From: Saccoglossus kowalevskii
Lineage: Eukaryota; Hemichordata; Enteropneusta; Harrimaniidae
Direction: 5' to 3'
DNA: 29,887 bases
Assembly (NCBI RefSeq): GCF_000003605.2
Contig: NW_003152751.1
Location: 66,097 to 95,983 of the forward strand
Shown: piece by piece, positions 1 through 11,694 of the stretch
Numbering within the stretch: position 1 is the stretch's first letter
How the letters are laid out: each line of letters begins with the position of its first letter
Made by a program: the position numbers and the translations under genes
The notes under the pieces: model-generated
The model's database searches: none
The model's input: the letters and a program-made list of their open reading frames with translations, nothing else
Told to the model about the DNA's origin: nothing

Positions 1-493
1 GTTATTAGCATATTATATTTCAATGAATAATTCCAGACCGACTCATGAACAGTTGAGAACAACTTGTTCGGAATATAAAAAACAAAACAAAATATATATT
101 TTATTGCTCTTCTTTCATAATGTAAAATATCTTGTGTCGTTTACAATTATTTAATACAAACTCGCTTAGTAATTGAATACATTCTGCTTTTGTTACAGAC
201 GCCCTGTGTGAATAACATAGTGCTTGTATAGTTTCAATCAATGCATGGACGAAAAGTATAGTTCGAATATTAAATATACGGAAACTTTTATCATACTTAT
301 TGGATATATGACATATGCATGACTCGCTTGACTTCTTATTAGTGTTCGTAACATAGTAATAGCAAATGTTTTAATTTATTCTTCTTATTCAAGGTATAAG
401 TAATAAATATCTTCCCATCAGTTTTTATTGTGTTTATTCCTAACCAATTATAATTGCTAAAGCAAAAAATAGGTTAAATTTTGTTATACCTTC

Positions 494-883
494 TCAATTT
501 TTGGTCTTCGACTTCAGTTTTCCATAAAAGTTAAAGTTGTCTGACAAACCCGTAAACGATACACATTTCCAACTGACCCACATGGTGACCAGCAACGAAA
601 TATTAACCCCTGACTTCAAGTGACAAGAATTATTGAATCTCTTGCATGATGTCATCTCTATGAGATACAACGTGTCATACTTCTGTGATAATGCACGTGT
701 ATTTGCCCCTTTTAAGAAGGCAATGTAAATTCCAAATAATATTGGTTGATTTGAAAGAGGACGGACGTTTTCTGAAAACAAACTTGAGATAACAAAAACT
801 ACATTTTGCTCAAAAGTTCTGGGCTTCACGCAACAAGTGACTTGATTGGAGATGTATTCTAAATAGATTATTACGATGGCCAT
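494..883 (-). pseudogene. Unrecognised open frame in duplicated segment, copy A
   Basis: A 129-codon minus-strand frame with a true ATG. I do not recognise the family. Part of it looks exon-like: a pyrimidine-rich stretch ending in 'gttttcag' precedes the part starting ENVRPLSNQP, and 'GAG AAG gtataac' follows just after the stop. The other copy keeps about 85 of these codons in frame, but a 1-base difference near each end changes its N- and C-terminal frames. The residue differences I see between copies are mostly non-synonymous (K/N, S/L, T/I, S/A, G/V), which looks like relaxed or absent constraint. It is most likely a relic exon or part of a mobile element. A short hydrophobic run (ILFGIYIAFL) could be a membrane segment. 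Confidence 0.3.
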
Positions 884-1236
884 CTAGAAGTATGTTCTTG
901 TACAAAACATCGTGGATATCCGATACCTGTCAATACACTCACTGTACTGTTTATAAGATCAGTCGTTCAGATGACAAGACAAGATGACAAGAAATATTAC
1001 GACCTCAAAATATACGACTCAGCTAACATATGCTTTGTTTGGTAGTATATTTAAGTTTTATTGTGTGTCTTTTCTAAGTAAGACGGATTGTAAAACATAT
1101 TTTGAATATGTGTTCTAAGTAAAACTACTGGACAGAGTGGTGTTTTGAGGACGCTGTCTGAGATAGCGTGACGATGCTACGTTTTGTGGCTGATTCGATT
1201 TTTGTCGTAAGCAAGGTGAACATAACGTATCAACGT

Positions 1237-1322
1237 AGCTTGATTTTGGAGGAGCGACGCCCCAACATTTTTCTGAGGGGGAGACCACCCCTCTGCCCCT
1301 CCCCCTGTGCCGCCGCCACTGT
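1237..1322. mobile_element. Truncated MITE-like element (right end only)
   Basis: This matches the right part of the element at 19719-19983, including the terminal TGCCGCCGCCACT. The left terminal repeat and about 180 bp of the interior are absent, and the preceding flank joins directly at 'cgtagcttgatt'. It is followed by GTTCCA, which resembles the left target-site flank of the other copy (TTTCCA). Confidence 0.6.
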
Positions 1323-1788
1323 TCCAGCATATGTTGACACTGACAGTTCTTATACTGGCTGTTCACGCTGTCAATCATTTCATGTTGGTCGATGTATAAC
1401 TAGAATTTAATAATGGTATATGGTATAAATAATGTTTGATTTTGTTATCATCTTATTTAATTAATACTTTACATTTCAAGAGGGGCCTGCACAATTTGAT
1501 GTCAAACATTAAACATTGATAATGATCACACGAGATTTCTAAATTATATCACTGATAATTTGTATCCCAATAATTTGTATAATTTGTATGTCCTGTCCTT
1601 GTAGTATGCAATTGACAAGAAAATGAAACAGGTTTTTGTTGACATTGTAACCTTTCATAGAAACTTTATATCTGGTTGGCAATCCTTAATTTCGGATTAA
1701 TTTTGCCTTTTACAACACAATGTCAAAAAGTATGCTTTAGTGCAACTGTTAGCAATCAAAAGGTCAAAGGTCAAAATCACACCTTGTA

Positions 1789-3149
1789 TTATTTACAACT
1801 ACATACATGAGAAAATAGTTAGAACACACGTTCTCCGTGCGATTCACAAGACCTTGCTATATTTGGAGGTGAAAGGTCATGATCACAGTATGTGTTTGTG
1901 TGTGTTCTGTTTTTAGCTGCATTTCGCTAGAAGCTTCAAACGTGGAACACAAAACATGACTTGATTAACAATAGACACAGTCTTCAATATCCTGATTTTA
2001 ATGTGAAATTCAAAACGTCAGTTGGTTTGATTCACATGCACTTCATATACATGCTCGATGGTGTTTCTGACTGTAACTTTGTGCTCCCCTTCAGTAATGC
2101 TGTTTATATACCCTATATATAAAATATGTTGTTGTTTTTTAAATTCAGTCCCTCACCCCTTGGCTATTATCGCCGATTTTTCGTCGCTGAAGTGATTTAC
2201 ATTGTTTTGATTAAGTTTTGATTCCCGACCGTCTCTAATAAATAATCCATCTAACCGCTAGACTGAATTAATGGTATTATCAAAAAATCATAAAAGATTT
2301 GGCGAAAATCAGTTGTTTTTGGCATCGACGTATTTTCGCTCAGAAACACAAGGACGCAGGTTGTTTGGATCGGACTGTTTCTTTTGTTTCGAGTTTGTTG
2401 TAAGTCTAGGAACATATTAACGTTATCTTTTGTGAATATAGAACATGTTCTGTTTCAGTACAGGATTTTGATATTCCAATCAGACAATTTCAACAATTTC
2501 TTACTGGAGCGTTCCATGTATAAATAGTCCTCTTCTCTCCAAAAATTGATAATGGCACTAGCCCAGAATGGACTTCTGTTCAGTGTGTCTTTGATTGCAA
2601 TGTTTACACCACTGTAAGAAAATACGCACACTCGCGAATTTGACAACATTCACTCCAGCGTTTTAAGATGGAAGTGGGAATAGAGGCAAATAGATGGAAA
2701 TACCAATTACATCACTCATGAAAATTTATGATTTGATTGCTGGCACGGATAGCTGTATTTTAATAGTGTTCATTTTGATGTAATGTGTCTACACCTGCGA
2801 TTCTCAATTTCGATGTGTAAGATCATATCGCTGTTGTGGACGGCGATGGCTGACAGATTGCTGTAGTTCTGAGGATCTCTTGGCCCGGGCAACTGACTTT
2901 TAGCTTCTTTTTTTTACTATTATGACGTTTACTTGTATATACCAGTTAGATACTGTCTGTAAGTATACGGGCCAGGACATAATCAATATGAGACTCTGAA
3001 GGCCCGGAGAATCTTCTTATCTTATGCTTCCGTCCAATCCGATATTTATGCTGTTGTTGATTTCTGTACAAAAGTCCAAGAACACAAAACAAATAACTGA
3101 CAATAATCCTCCCACACTCGCACTATGTTACTGGGAGAGCGCAATCGAT
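1789..3149. other. Intergenic stretch, no gene seen
   Basis: AT-rich DNA without a supportable coding region. Just before it, at about 1760-1772, is AGGTCAAAGGTCA, a perfect DR1 nuclear-receptor half-site pair. It lies inside the duplicated segment and may be only part of the repeat. Short open frames here show no family similarity that I recognise. Confidence 0.5.
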
Positions 3150-4030
3150 TTTCATCAGAACGCCGATATTCCGGAACATTGTGACGTCGCAGCGCTTGAC
3201 TATATCCGAGGGAGAGGCCGGCCACACCTCTGGGGGGTCACATATAGAGTGTTTTCCCTTTCGTTTGGTTCCATCAGAATCAACTCGGGCGATGGCAGTT
3301 CGACCTCTTACTTAGCAACTGCGTTCTCGATATATACGTCTTTTGAGCACACTAAGGTCTCGACAAGCCCGATCAGCGATGACGCGATCTTAGCAGATGC
3401 GGTGAAGCAGTCACTCAGAGATGTTGTGATGTGGTCATAGATAATACTCTTGAGGTGATGTGGCTGTAGCAATTGCTCAGTGCCGTTGTCGAAAAGCTAT
3501 ACAGTATTTTATCTTGTGAGCCTCCACCACATAAACTGGCTTTCCCTGCAGCTTTATTGTTATCCCTGCTAGATGAGAGAGGTAGTGGTAGGCGACCAGG
3601 AGTACTGAGAACTCGTAGGAAGTGATGCTCTTTAGAATATGATGAGCATCACAATGGTTACTGGTGTCCTAGTCTGCGTACATGTTTACGTACTTGTCAA
3701 GGTGGCAACTGTTGGCGATCCACTCCAGCGTTTCTAAGATAGATGCATATGCCTGGTATGAATGCTGATAGGCATTGTGACGCTCTGCCCAGCGGGTTTT
3801 GTAGAGGCCCAGGAGGGGCTTACTCTTGGCCTTATTTCCATTTTTGTGCTTGATCACCATTTGAAGTGCACCACTTTCCTTTGGACAGTGCAGGATTTAC
3901 CGACAGAAATCCTGGGCCAAGGCACGTGACCTACTAATCACCAGTCTGCCACAGAAGAAAAGTGTGCTGATGAAGAACTTTAGAATGTCTCTGTTCTTTT
4001 CTTTTTGATGTTGTCTTCCGTTCTTGCATC
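3150..4030 (-). pseudogene. Decayed hAT-like transposase (DUF4371/ZMYM1-like) relic
   Basis: The minus strand carries, in transposase order, a degenerate stretch ILKFFISTLFFCGRLVI (about 3950-4000; the family usually has a leucine-rich run ending in CGRQ), then LLGLYKTRWAERHNAY with YASILETLEWIA (within 3860-3669; the family pattern is K-TRW-ERH). Next come SITSYEFSVLLVAYHYLS and GITIKLQGKPVYVVEAHKIK (about 3630-3510), then a weak TPQRCGRPLPR (about 3220), matching the PR-CGRQ-R region. These pieces lie in different frames separated by several stops, so the copy is dead. The zinc-finger N-terminus and hAT dimerisation C-terminus were not found. The 138-codon plus-strand frame at 3024-3440 is antisense to this relic and is not treated as a gene. 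Confidence 0.65.
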
Positions 4031-4231
4031 AATCTAGGCCGTAATACTGGTGAGTGGTCGCTGTGTCGTTTGTTGTAACAAGGTAGCCTTTTTCATTGCT
4101 GTTCATGATACACGCAAAATTAGTCTCGAGCTTCTTGACTTTCTCCATTGTTTTGTTTCAAACTCTGAAGGGTTTGGTTACAAACTTCCCTTTTGATGTG
4201 CCGTCAGAAAAAAGGACACATGACATACAGA

Positions 4232-4273
<42 letters not shown>
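4232..4273. repeat. (ATT)n microsatellite
   Basis: About 14 uninterrupted ATT units, followed by an imperfect end (attgttat). Confidence 0.97.
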
Positions 4274-5955
4274 GTTATACTACAAAGTTGAAATTGCAAT
4301 AAAAATGTGATTAAAAAATAATTTAAAATGACAATAAGATTGGATTATTAACATTGGTTAAAAGGGAATGTTTTCAAGTGTCTATTAAAAGTAGCTGTTG
4401 ATGAGCATGAACGTGATAACAAAGAAAGATAGTTCCATATGATCAGGGCAATAATCGAAAATGCCCGCCGGCCCTATGTTTTCTTGACGCTGTAGCTGAC
4501 TGCTCACCGATTACCTGAGAGTATGTGGCAGTTCATATGATGTCAAAATGGATTCACGATAGTCTGGACATTTACCTTGTATAATCTTAAAAGTTATAAG
4601 ACATAGTTTATACTTAATAAAATACTTGACATGAAGCCAGTTTTGAGTAGTGATGTGATGTGGTCAGATTTTCTAGAGCGATTCAGCTGCGGCATTCTGT
4701 ACGAATTCTGTCTCGTTGATGTTCTGGTATGCCAAATAGGAGAGAGTTGCAGTAGTCGAGTCGAGATGTTACAAATGCGTGTACATGTTTTTCTGTATGT
4801 TCACGAGATAAAAGAGTCTATACAGTGCGAAATGCAGCTTTACATAAATTTGACATTATTGGTCGTTTTCCCATCTTCGTGTCAATTATATTTGAAACTG
4901 CGATTGCAGCCGCCAAGATACTGTGCCAGAATTGTTTTTGTCTTTGGGTACTTTGCTGTGATGACAGAGGAAGCTTTAAACGGAAGTGTCGACTTCACCA
5001 CTAACCTTGAATGCAGTGCTACTTACAGTGAGTCGATTTGACTGGTTTAGGTTGACATATGAACATTCAAAGTTGACGACTGAGCAACCAAAGCTGGTCC
5101 GGAGTTGAAGGATGGACGTCCAAAGTTGAGGGCTGAGTGTCCGAAGTTGAATAATACGTGTCTTAAGGCTGACAAAATTCTGCTCTACTTTCCTTGTTTT
5201 ATTCAGAAAGAAGCTGTCCAGATTCTTCTTCTGCTCCCGCCGTCCCATAATTTGGATGCCAAAATATATTATCAATACATAATATAAGGCCGTACCCATG
5301 CACGGACTGACTTAAGTTTAACTCAGGTTGATCACAGATGAAAGAAGAGGATTTGCTGGCAGTAATACTTCTCGACACGTGTGACAACAACCGAGACACT
5401 TCTGGCTCATGCCATGTCAATTCGGATTCTGTACCCAGGGATTTTATAATATCTAGCAGGGATGCCTGGTCGCCAGATGATCTGGCCCATTTTTCCAAGA
5501 CCACTGGGCGTCCTTCTCTAGTCCAAGTAAATTCAAAGGGTTCAGATTGTTAAAACGTTAAATGGAATGATAGACTTTTCATCATGCGCAAACAGTTATT
5601 TTAGGAGGATTCATTTCCTTGCCAATTTTGCGGGTCAATTTCCATGACGACCAAAGGTCACACTGTCCTGAATTACAAAGTGAGCAATTTGTCTAGGACT
5701 TCCAGCATCGCTGGTTATACAAATTAGTCTGGATTTTAAAAAATATTGTGCATTGAACAAAACCGACCTTCGAGTGCACGAGGGGGGGGGGTGTTAATAT
5801 ATGTATTTGCTTCCTCAATTGGAGTGGAGCACGTGGATTTTTTTCAACTCACTGAAGCGCTTGCTAAATAGTCTCGACAGCGAGGGATTTCAATTGCACA
5901 TCAAATTCAGATATGGACTGGACAAATAATCACGAACTGCACACAGTCATTTGCC
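4274..5955. other. Intergenic stretch with a weak minisatellite
   Basis: No supportable gene. At about 5060-5150 a degenerate repeat of roughly 21-27 bases recurs around 'ccaaagttga'. A run of nine to ten G lies near 5781-5790. The short frames at 4631-5041 and 5199-5504 show no family motif that I recognise. The last part (about 5820-5955) may be the 5' portion of the adjacent LINE, but no endonuclease motif can be read in it. Confidence 0.45.
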
Positions 5956-7750
5956 TTGTTTCTCAATATCAATATAATAAACTGGACACGTAATCAGTCA
6001 AGGTCACGACTTGATACCTTTTATATTTCAAAATCAATGGTCACAAGAATAAAACATTCTTCTATAGAACCACACTTACACTTCTCTGATCATTCTCCTG
6101 TTGTTTTCAATTTATCACTCTCACAAATAAGTAATCATAATCCCGTCTGGTTCTTTAACTGCAACCTTCTACATTATGAGGAATATTGTGCAATACTTTC
6201 GGAACACTGGTTTCAATGGTGAAAACAAAAATCGCGTTTCTCTGCAAACATAATGGGACGTCGGAACAATTAACATATTAAACAAAGCTGACAAAACAAT
6301 ATTCTGATGTGTAATAACTACAGATATATCAAACATGATCTTCATAACGAAATAAGTGAACTTGAACAGAATATTCATAATGGTCCATGAAAGAAAAACT
6401 GAATGAAAAACAAGCGCTGTTATACAAATTTATTAAAACCGAAACGAAAGCTGGAGCGATTGGAGCCAGGCATTGTGTACTTAGTGAGAGCGATGCTCCC
6501 TCTTTTTTTCTTCTTTAGCGTTGAACATTTTAAGGAGAGCAAACATGTGATGTCACAACTGGAAAAACCGAATGGATCCCTAACGAACTCAACCACTGTT
6601 ATCAGGAGTTTGGTCAGAAATTTTTACTCAAATTTGTTTTCTTCAGATCCGGTTTCAGTTTACTCTCGAAACATCATTCTTGAAGGTCTCCCACAACTGC
6701 CTGATAACGTTAATTGTGACGCTCCACTAACTTATGGTGAACTGTCTATGGGTGTCAAATAGATGTCAAGTGGTAAGTCACCCGGTATTGACAGACTGCA
6801 AAGCGAATTTTACAAACGTTTCTGGCCTGTTTTGAGAACTAATCTCTTTGATATTTTTACTGCGTCGATCGAGGATGATCTTCTTCCCCTGACATGTAGA
6901 AGGGCCATTATTACACTCCTTCATAAGAAAGACAACTATAATCTACTTAAAAACTGGCGGCCAGTCAGTTAGGAAGGAGTGTGCTATGCTCATCAAGGCC
7001 CATCATTTAGACTTAAATCTACACTTCCTGAAATCATTCATATAGATCAGTCGTATAATGTACCAGGGAGAAAAATATTTGATAATATTAACGAAATGCT
7101 TGAAAATAGACCACTTGCAGTTGTTACCCTGGACCAGCAACAAATCTTCGATAAAGTACACCATGATTATTATTTTGTTCAAAGCACCCGAGGCATTTGG
7201 TTTTGGAAATAATTGTATTAAATACATTAATCTTATTTGTTTAAGCACTCAAGATGAGAATTAATGACTCTCTAACATCTCCAACAATGTTTCGCGTGGT
7301 ATTAGGCAAGGTTGCTCTTTGTAAGGGCAATTATACACAGAAATGCTTGACAAGACCCAGGCTAAACTTGAACGGTGGAAGAAATTTGCACCGAATATGT
7401 TCTATAAATGGCGTACGTTAGTAAGAAACCAGATTGTTGTATTTAAACTGTTGCACAGGTTTGTGTCTCTTTATCCTCATCACAAACTGATCAATGATAT
7501 TTAGGATTTGTCACAAAATTTATTTTGGAATCGTCGCCATTGGATCGAAAGAAGACTGTGTACCTCCCACTTAGTGAAGGCAACCATGGCTTAGTACACA
7601 TACCGATTCTTACTTTCTGTAATGATCTTAATGACCTAGTACATATCCTCCTCGAATATCCGAGGCTAACTTCTCTATTTGACACAGTTACCCGTATATG
7701 TCATGCATTGATTGGGGTACATACAATACCGAACTCCTGGTTTACTTAGG
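5956..7750 (+). mobile_element. Degenerate Tx1/L1-clade non-LTR retrotransposon (ORF2 relic)
   Basis: ORF2 pieces appear in the correct order on the plus strand. The end of an APE endonuclease is SRLDTFYISKS with FSDHSPVVFNL (5994-6120). The linker follows (HFKESKHVMSQLEKPNGSLT, then FYSNLFSSDPV; 6525-6657). Reverse transcriptase start is SGKSPGIDRLQSEFYKRFWP through LLKNWRPVS (6766-6969). Then come STLPEIIHIDQSYNVPGRKI and motif A TLDQQQIFDKVHHDY (7017-7170), and SRGIRQGCSL (7292-7321). The post-RT region has KLERWKK, then FWNRRHWI, then YLPLSEGNHGLVHI (7359-7600). In-frame stops occur at 6760-6762, 6970-6972 and after GCSL, with frameshifts near 7175 and 7550. The catalytic (F/Y)ADD block is missing between GCSL and the post-RT region. 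ORF1 and a poly(A) tail were not found. The element cannot move by itself. Confidence 0.85.
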
Positions 7751-8257
7751 CCGATGGAAAGAAAGGCGACGTGTGTCTTCAGCTCATCAGTTACAATGTT
7801 AGGTCCTAATAAGTGCAAAGATAGATATTCACTTAACTCGCTATAATATGATGAAGGGCCAGGACGGCTATGCCACAGATATTCTGCAGTGCTTCAAAGC
7901 CAGGCTCAGGAGTTCAAGTACCATCTACTGAATCACTCCATCTGAACATTTGAGGAACAATTCTGCATTTAACAGCGCCATTGTCACAGAAAGTGAAGAA
8001 GTCGCTTTTCAGATGATGTTACTTAGGAACTGAAATAAACATTATTTATATTACTCATACATATTTTGTTAATAATACATTATAATAATTGTTGAATTCT
8101 TAATATATATATAACTCGATATTCGTTAATATTACATATGTTTATAACTAGAACATATGTGAAACATGATATCTAATTTAATCTAAGTGAATGCCTCATA
8201 TTATGCTTTTCAAATCAATGTAAATCGAATTTTGATTATATAAACGCATGTTTGTTG
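7751..8257. other. AT-rich intergenic stretch after the LINE
   Basis: No gene seen. The first 250 bases may include the LINE 3' end, but no clear tail or target duplication could be defined. The remainder is very AT-rich. Confidence 0.4.
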
Positions 8258-8762
8258 ACAATTTAACTACTTGTTTTCTTGTTTGACCACAGACACTAAA
8301 TACAACAAAAACTAGACACAAACTGTTTGCATGCACATTTTTACAATACAGTGATCTGTTGTTGGTTAACACGTAGATGTAGTTACCGAACCGATTCTTC
8401 ATGTCTGAGTATATTCAGTGAAAAGCGCATGCGCAGTAACAATTGTACTAACCCTTACGGAATCGAGGTTATACTGTGATTTATATTAGTATTGTTGTGG
8501 CGTTATTTGATACTGTCTATGTGCTGGGGATGTGAGACCCCTAATCGCATCATTTGGCATGAATTCAATCCTAGCCAAAAATAGATTGTTTGTTTGAGAA
8601 GCAGTAGTAAATTCCTATTAACCCTATGTCCATAACAAGGCTAAACTACTACCCAATAACGAGAAGTCACAACCACATCACCTGTGTGTGGGTGTTTGTC
8701 TGCAATATGCCTTGACCTACGGACAACAAATATTGTTTGAAGAAATCTGCCATAGTAAATTT
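8258..8762. repeat. Dispersed repeat, copy 1
   Basis: This aligns with 21359-21822 in the same orientation, from 'acaatttaacta' to 'catagtaaattt', with several small indels. About 55 bp (8629-8690) is present only here. Within it, 8475-8559 is identical over 85 bases to 21592-21676, while the flanks differ at many positions. An NRF1-like palindrome (GCGCATGCGCA) lies near 8426-8436; the other copy has ACGCATGCGCA. I do not recognise the family. No transposase frame, terminal repeat or polymerase III box is convincing. Confidence 0.85.
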
Positions 8763-9944
8763 TAATAGCATTTTAAGGTGAGATGCAGTTTACCTGACAG
8801 GTATTTTAATTAGTTAATTAGGAAACCAAGATGACCTCCCTTGTCCACAAACATATATATTTTCAGAAAGCTTATTGTATGAATTTTAAGATTTTGTTAG
8901 TATTTTTTATGGACACTGTAGTTTGAAATATGCACAAAAATGTACTTTTTTGGTCAAAAGTGATTTGAAAAAAATAGCTTCCAAACCACGCTTTTGTTTC
9001 CTGTCACAATTTGTTTACGGGTACATCTGTTTACTATGAAGAAAGTGCCTTCTTAAAAACTGTCTACTAGTTGTCAATTTTGCAGGGCAGCAGCTCAAAT
9101 TTCACTACTTCAAGTTTATGCATAAATAAACACCCAGGTTAGTTGTCTGTACGATTATTGTAACACTGTTCAACCAGAAACAAGCCCCGACGGCATTTTG
9201 AAGATAAACACATTGTCAATCATTTGTGAAAATTTCAAAACAAAAGGTCAACAGTTCTGGGATATGCACTAAAAAGAAGCTGAGATAATTGCTAATTTGC
9301 ATAACCATTCACTCAGTAAGAAGTTTGCTAATGCTCATAATTAAAATGGCTGTAACAGTTCCAAATTTAAATGTATTATCGTTTTGTGAAATGTTAACTA
9401 TAGTGCATAATATGGAGATCCCGTCATTTCTTTTTTTCACCATGTTTCTTTTTTATTATTTATGTGCAGCCTTGCTAAATCTTGCTAAGCATTCAAAAGA
9501 GAGAATATTTGCATCTGTTATTTATATTTTAAAATCGTCTTTTGAGTATGTTCCACTATTCACAATTCTACAAAATTTTAACAGTATGTAGCCAATACTG
9601 TTTGGATAATAAAAAGCAAAAAAAAATCACTCCCAAGTGCCCAGGAACCTGCATCTCTACCTTAATTGCGATTCAACGTGTATAAACTGCCAAGAATAAA
9701 GCAACCTTCAGATGCTGTTGTGTGATTGCCAGACTAAACGAACACGTGGCCAAGTAGTCCTGAATTTGACTAAACGACTATCTAGACCGGTAGGTAATGG
9801 AAAATTAATTTAAACTAAACGGCGACTTTTCCAAAATTCTGTCGGCACGAATGCCATAAAATTATCAAAGAGTGAAAAAAATACTAGCAGCGATAATTGA
9901 GCTGTTAAAAGATTAATTTAGTGGATGAATTGACGCTGGTTCAC
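8763..9944. other. AT-rich intergenic stretch, no gene seen
   Basis: The 100-codon plus-strand frame at 9289-9591 is AT-driven, hydrophobic and without family features, so I do not call it. Confidence 0.5.
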
Positions 9945-10260
9945 AGGTTGTGTTAGTTATGTTTATTCATTGAGTTCGTGTGTTTTCCTGTTTTATTTTG
10001 AGATTATTTTGTTCGAATATTTGTGATGGTACGCTACACTCACGATTCATATATTAGAAATATGCTAGTCATGTTTATTCATTGCATTTACGGTGTTTTC
10101 TTGTTGTATTTTGTGATTATTTGTTCGTATATCGTGACGTTACACTAATTCACACACACGATTCACATGGTGGAAATATGTTAGATAGTTTGTATTTATT
10201 GTGCTTTATAATTCCCATGTCACTTTATGGGATTATCTTGGCCATGTAATTATCATTTAC
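9945..10260. repeat. Degenerate tandem repeat, about 112-bp unit
   Basis: Three diverged units. 'atgtttattcattg' occurs at 9959 and 10071, with a weaker third version (tttgtatttattgtg) near 10188. Within each unit follow 'ttttattttgagatta/ttgtattttgtgatta' and a 'cacgattcayat' block (about 10040 and 10158). The spacing of 112 and then about 117 bases shows indels. Confidence 0.7.
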
Positions 10261-10444
10261 GAATATCACATGACGTGGATGTTAATAACAGATGACATGT
10301 TTTCATCACATACAAGAGTACATCCAGGTTGAATCCCTTACTGGCAAAAAAAATAAATTAAAAAAAAACTGATAGAAAAGTCGTCAATACCAGGCCTTGC
10401 TTCCCACGTTTCGTGAATAAATAACCTTGTCAAGTACAATATTA

Positions 10445-10467
10445 ATATATATATATATATATATATA
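10445..10467. repeat. (TA)n microsatellite
   Basis: A run of alternating T and A, about 11 units. Confidence 0.95.
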
Positions 10468-11688
10468 CGTTGTCGCCGAGGACAGCAACTTAAACGTGTC
10501 ACGTGGTTTATTTTACATGTTGGATAAAGCTGAAAATCCTACACATACTGAGATTACAAGTTCAAATATGATAAAAGTAAATATTTTTTTAAAAAATACT
10601 ACGAATAATATTACATGCAGTAGATAAAACATTCCGTCCTCAAAATTGCTTCCAAATCAAGCCCCGTCGTTTTATCGCAATGAGTGCTTCGAATACAATA
10701 ACATTTTCTGTGACGTTAAAACTTATGTTTATGTCGTAGTATTACAATGAGAATGTTTCTACAGACCACCAATCAACAGTAAATACGGAATACTAAAACG
10801 AAGGGTTGAAATGCGACGGAAAGACGTGACATTTTAATATGGATACATTAGTATATTTTATTTCAACTCATGAATAGCTTTTGTTGTTCTTGTTGTTTTT
10901 TGTTTCGCTCTGTCAACTTTGTCTTCAAACACTCCCTACCTGCAAATCGTGCACGAATCGTGTATCATAGTTATTTACATAATTATGTTGACATATTTTG
11001 TCAAGTCAGCAATTTACAGTATCGAGACCATATGCTAAGACTTAACATCACACAGTTGATTGCTATAAATTGGTGTTCACTGCGCGGTACCGTCACTTCG
11101 TCGTATTCGAAGACTAAACCTACTACCCGGGTACGTGAGTATGCTGTACATTATGTTATTTAACACATAGATATTCAATCAGTTATTATATACTTCACAT
11201 GAGAAATGTATTCCCGTCGATGTCCTCATATGTCTTCAGATTCTTAACGCCGTGAATTTGAACTAATTATAACTGTATTGAAATATAACATGCATATCAA
11301 CTATGAGCCACTGATCGTTATCCACAAATTCGAAATCTGACGATTTCTCGTTTGTTACTTCTTTATTATGTGACTGCTGGTAAAATGTGTGTTGATTTCA
11401 ATTGTGTGTAATTGGAATTCATTGATGTAGTTTTACAACTTCGTATTTCTATAAAACCACGGCGCTGCGTTTACATCGGTGATAAATGATTATTTGTGCA
11501 CGTTACATAATGCCAGCCACCTTTATTACAAGATGACTGCCTCTTTTAGATACTGAAGAGACGAACACATTAACCCATCTCGTATCTTGCCACAGAAAGA
11601 CTACTACTTGAAACCACGGTCCATTTAGAACACTATGACGCAAATTGTTGAAAATTTTGATCTTTTATTTTATTTTTGTTTTCATCAG
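10468..11688. other. Region upstream of the VWD-domain gene
   Basis: No coding exon that I can support. An upstream non-coding exon of the VWD gene is expected somewhere to the left, because a polypyrimidine tract ending in 'tttcatcag' (AG at 11687-11688) lies six bases before the initiator ATG. I could not choose its donor. The frame at 10870-11163 has no recognisable features. Confidence 0.4.
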
Positions 11689-11694
11689 CCATCC

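Larger units (their letters stand above)
1..1788. repeat. Duplicated segment, copy A
   Basis: This stretch matches 18503-20433 almost base for base over its first kilobase, with scattered substitutions and 1-4 base indels. The match ends at the shared 'cacaccttgta' (1788 and 20433). The main length difference is a MITE-like insert that is nearly complete in the other copy and truncated here (1237-1322). Both copies contain a minus-strand open frame. The left limit is unknown because the copy begins at the window edge. It could be a dispersed mobile element or a segmental duplication; no terminal repeats or transposase were seen. Confidence 0.85.

Noticed and set aside
1760-1772. AGGTCAAAGGTCA, a perfect DR1 nuclear-receptor site
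   Set aside because: It is inside a repeated segment; the other copy has a mutated version (AAGTCAAAGGTCA), and AGGTCA-rich repeats are common in such genomes. No gene start is near.
3024-3440. 138-codon plus-strand open frame, GC-richer than the surroundings
   Set aside because: It lies antisense to the hAT-like transposase relic, whose motifs are on the minus strand; it has no recognised motif of its own.
4631-5041. 136-codon plus-strand frame
   Set aside because: No motif, no splice signals, and the composition looks like background; overlapping frames on the other strand look equally likely.
8500-8572. Possible tRNA-derived SINE head in the dispersed repeat
   Set aside because: GAATTCAATCC is only a weak B box, and no proper A box or cloverleaf could be drawn.
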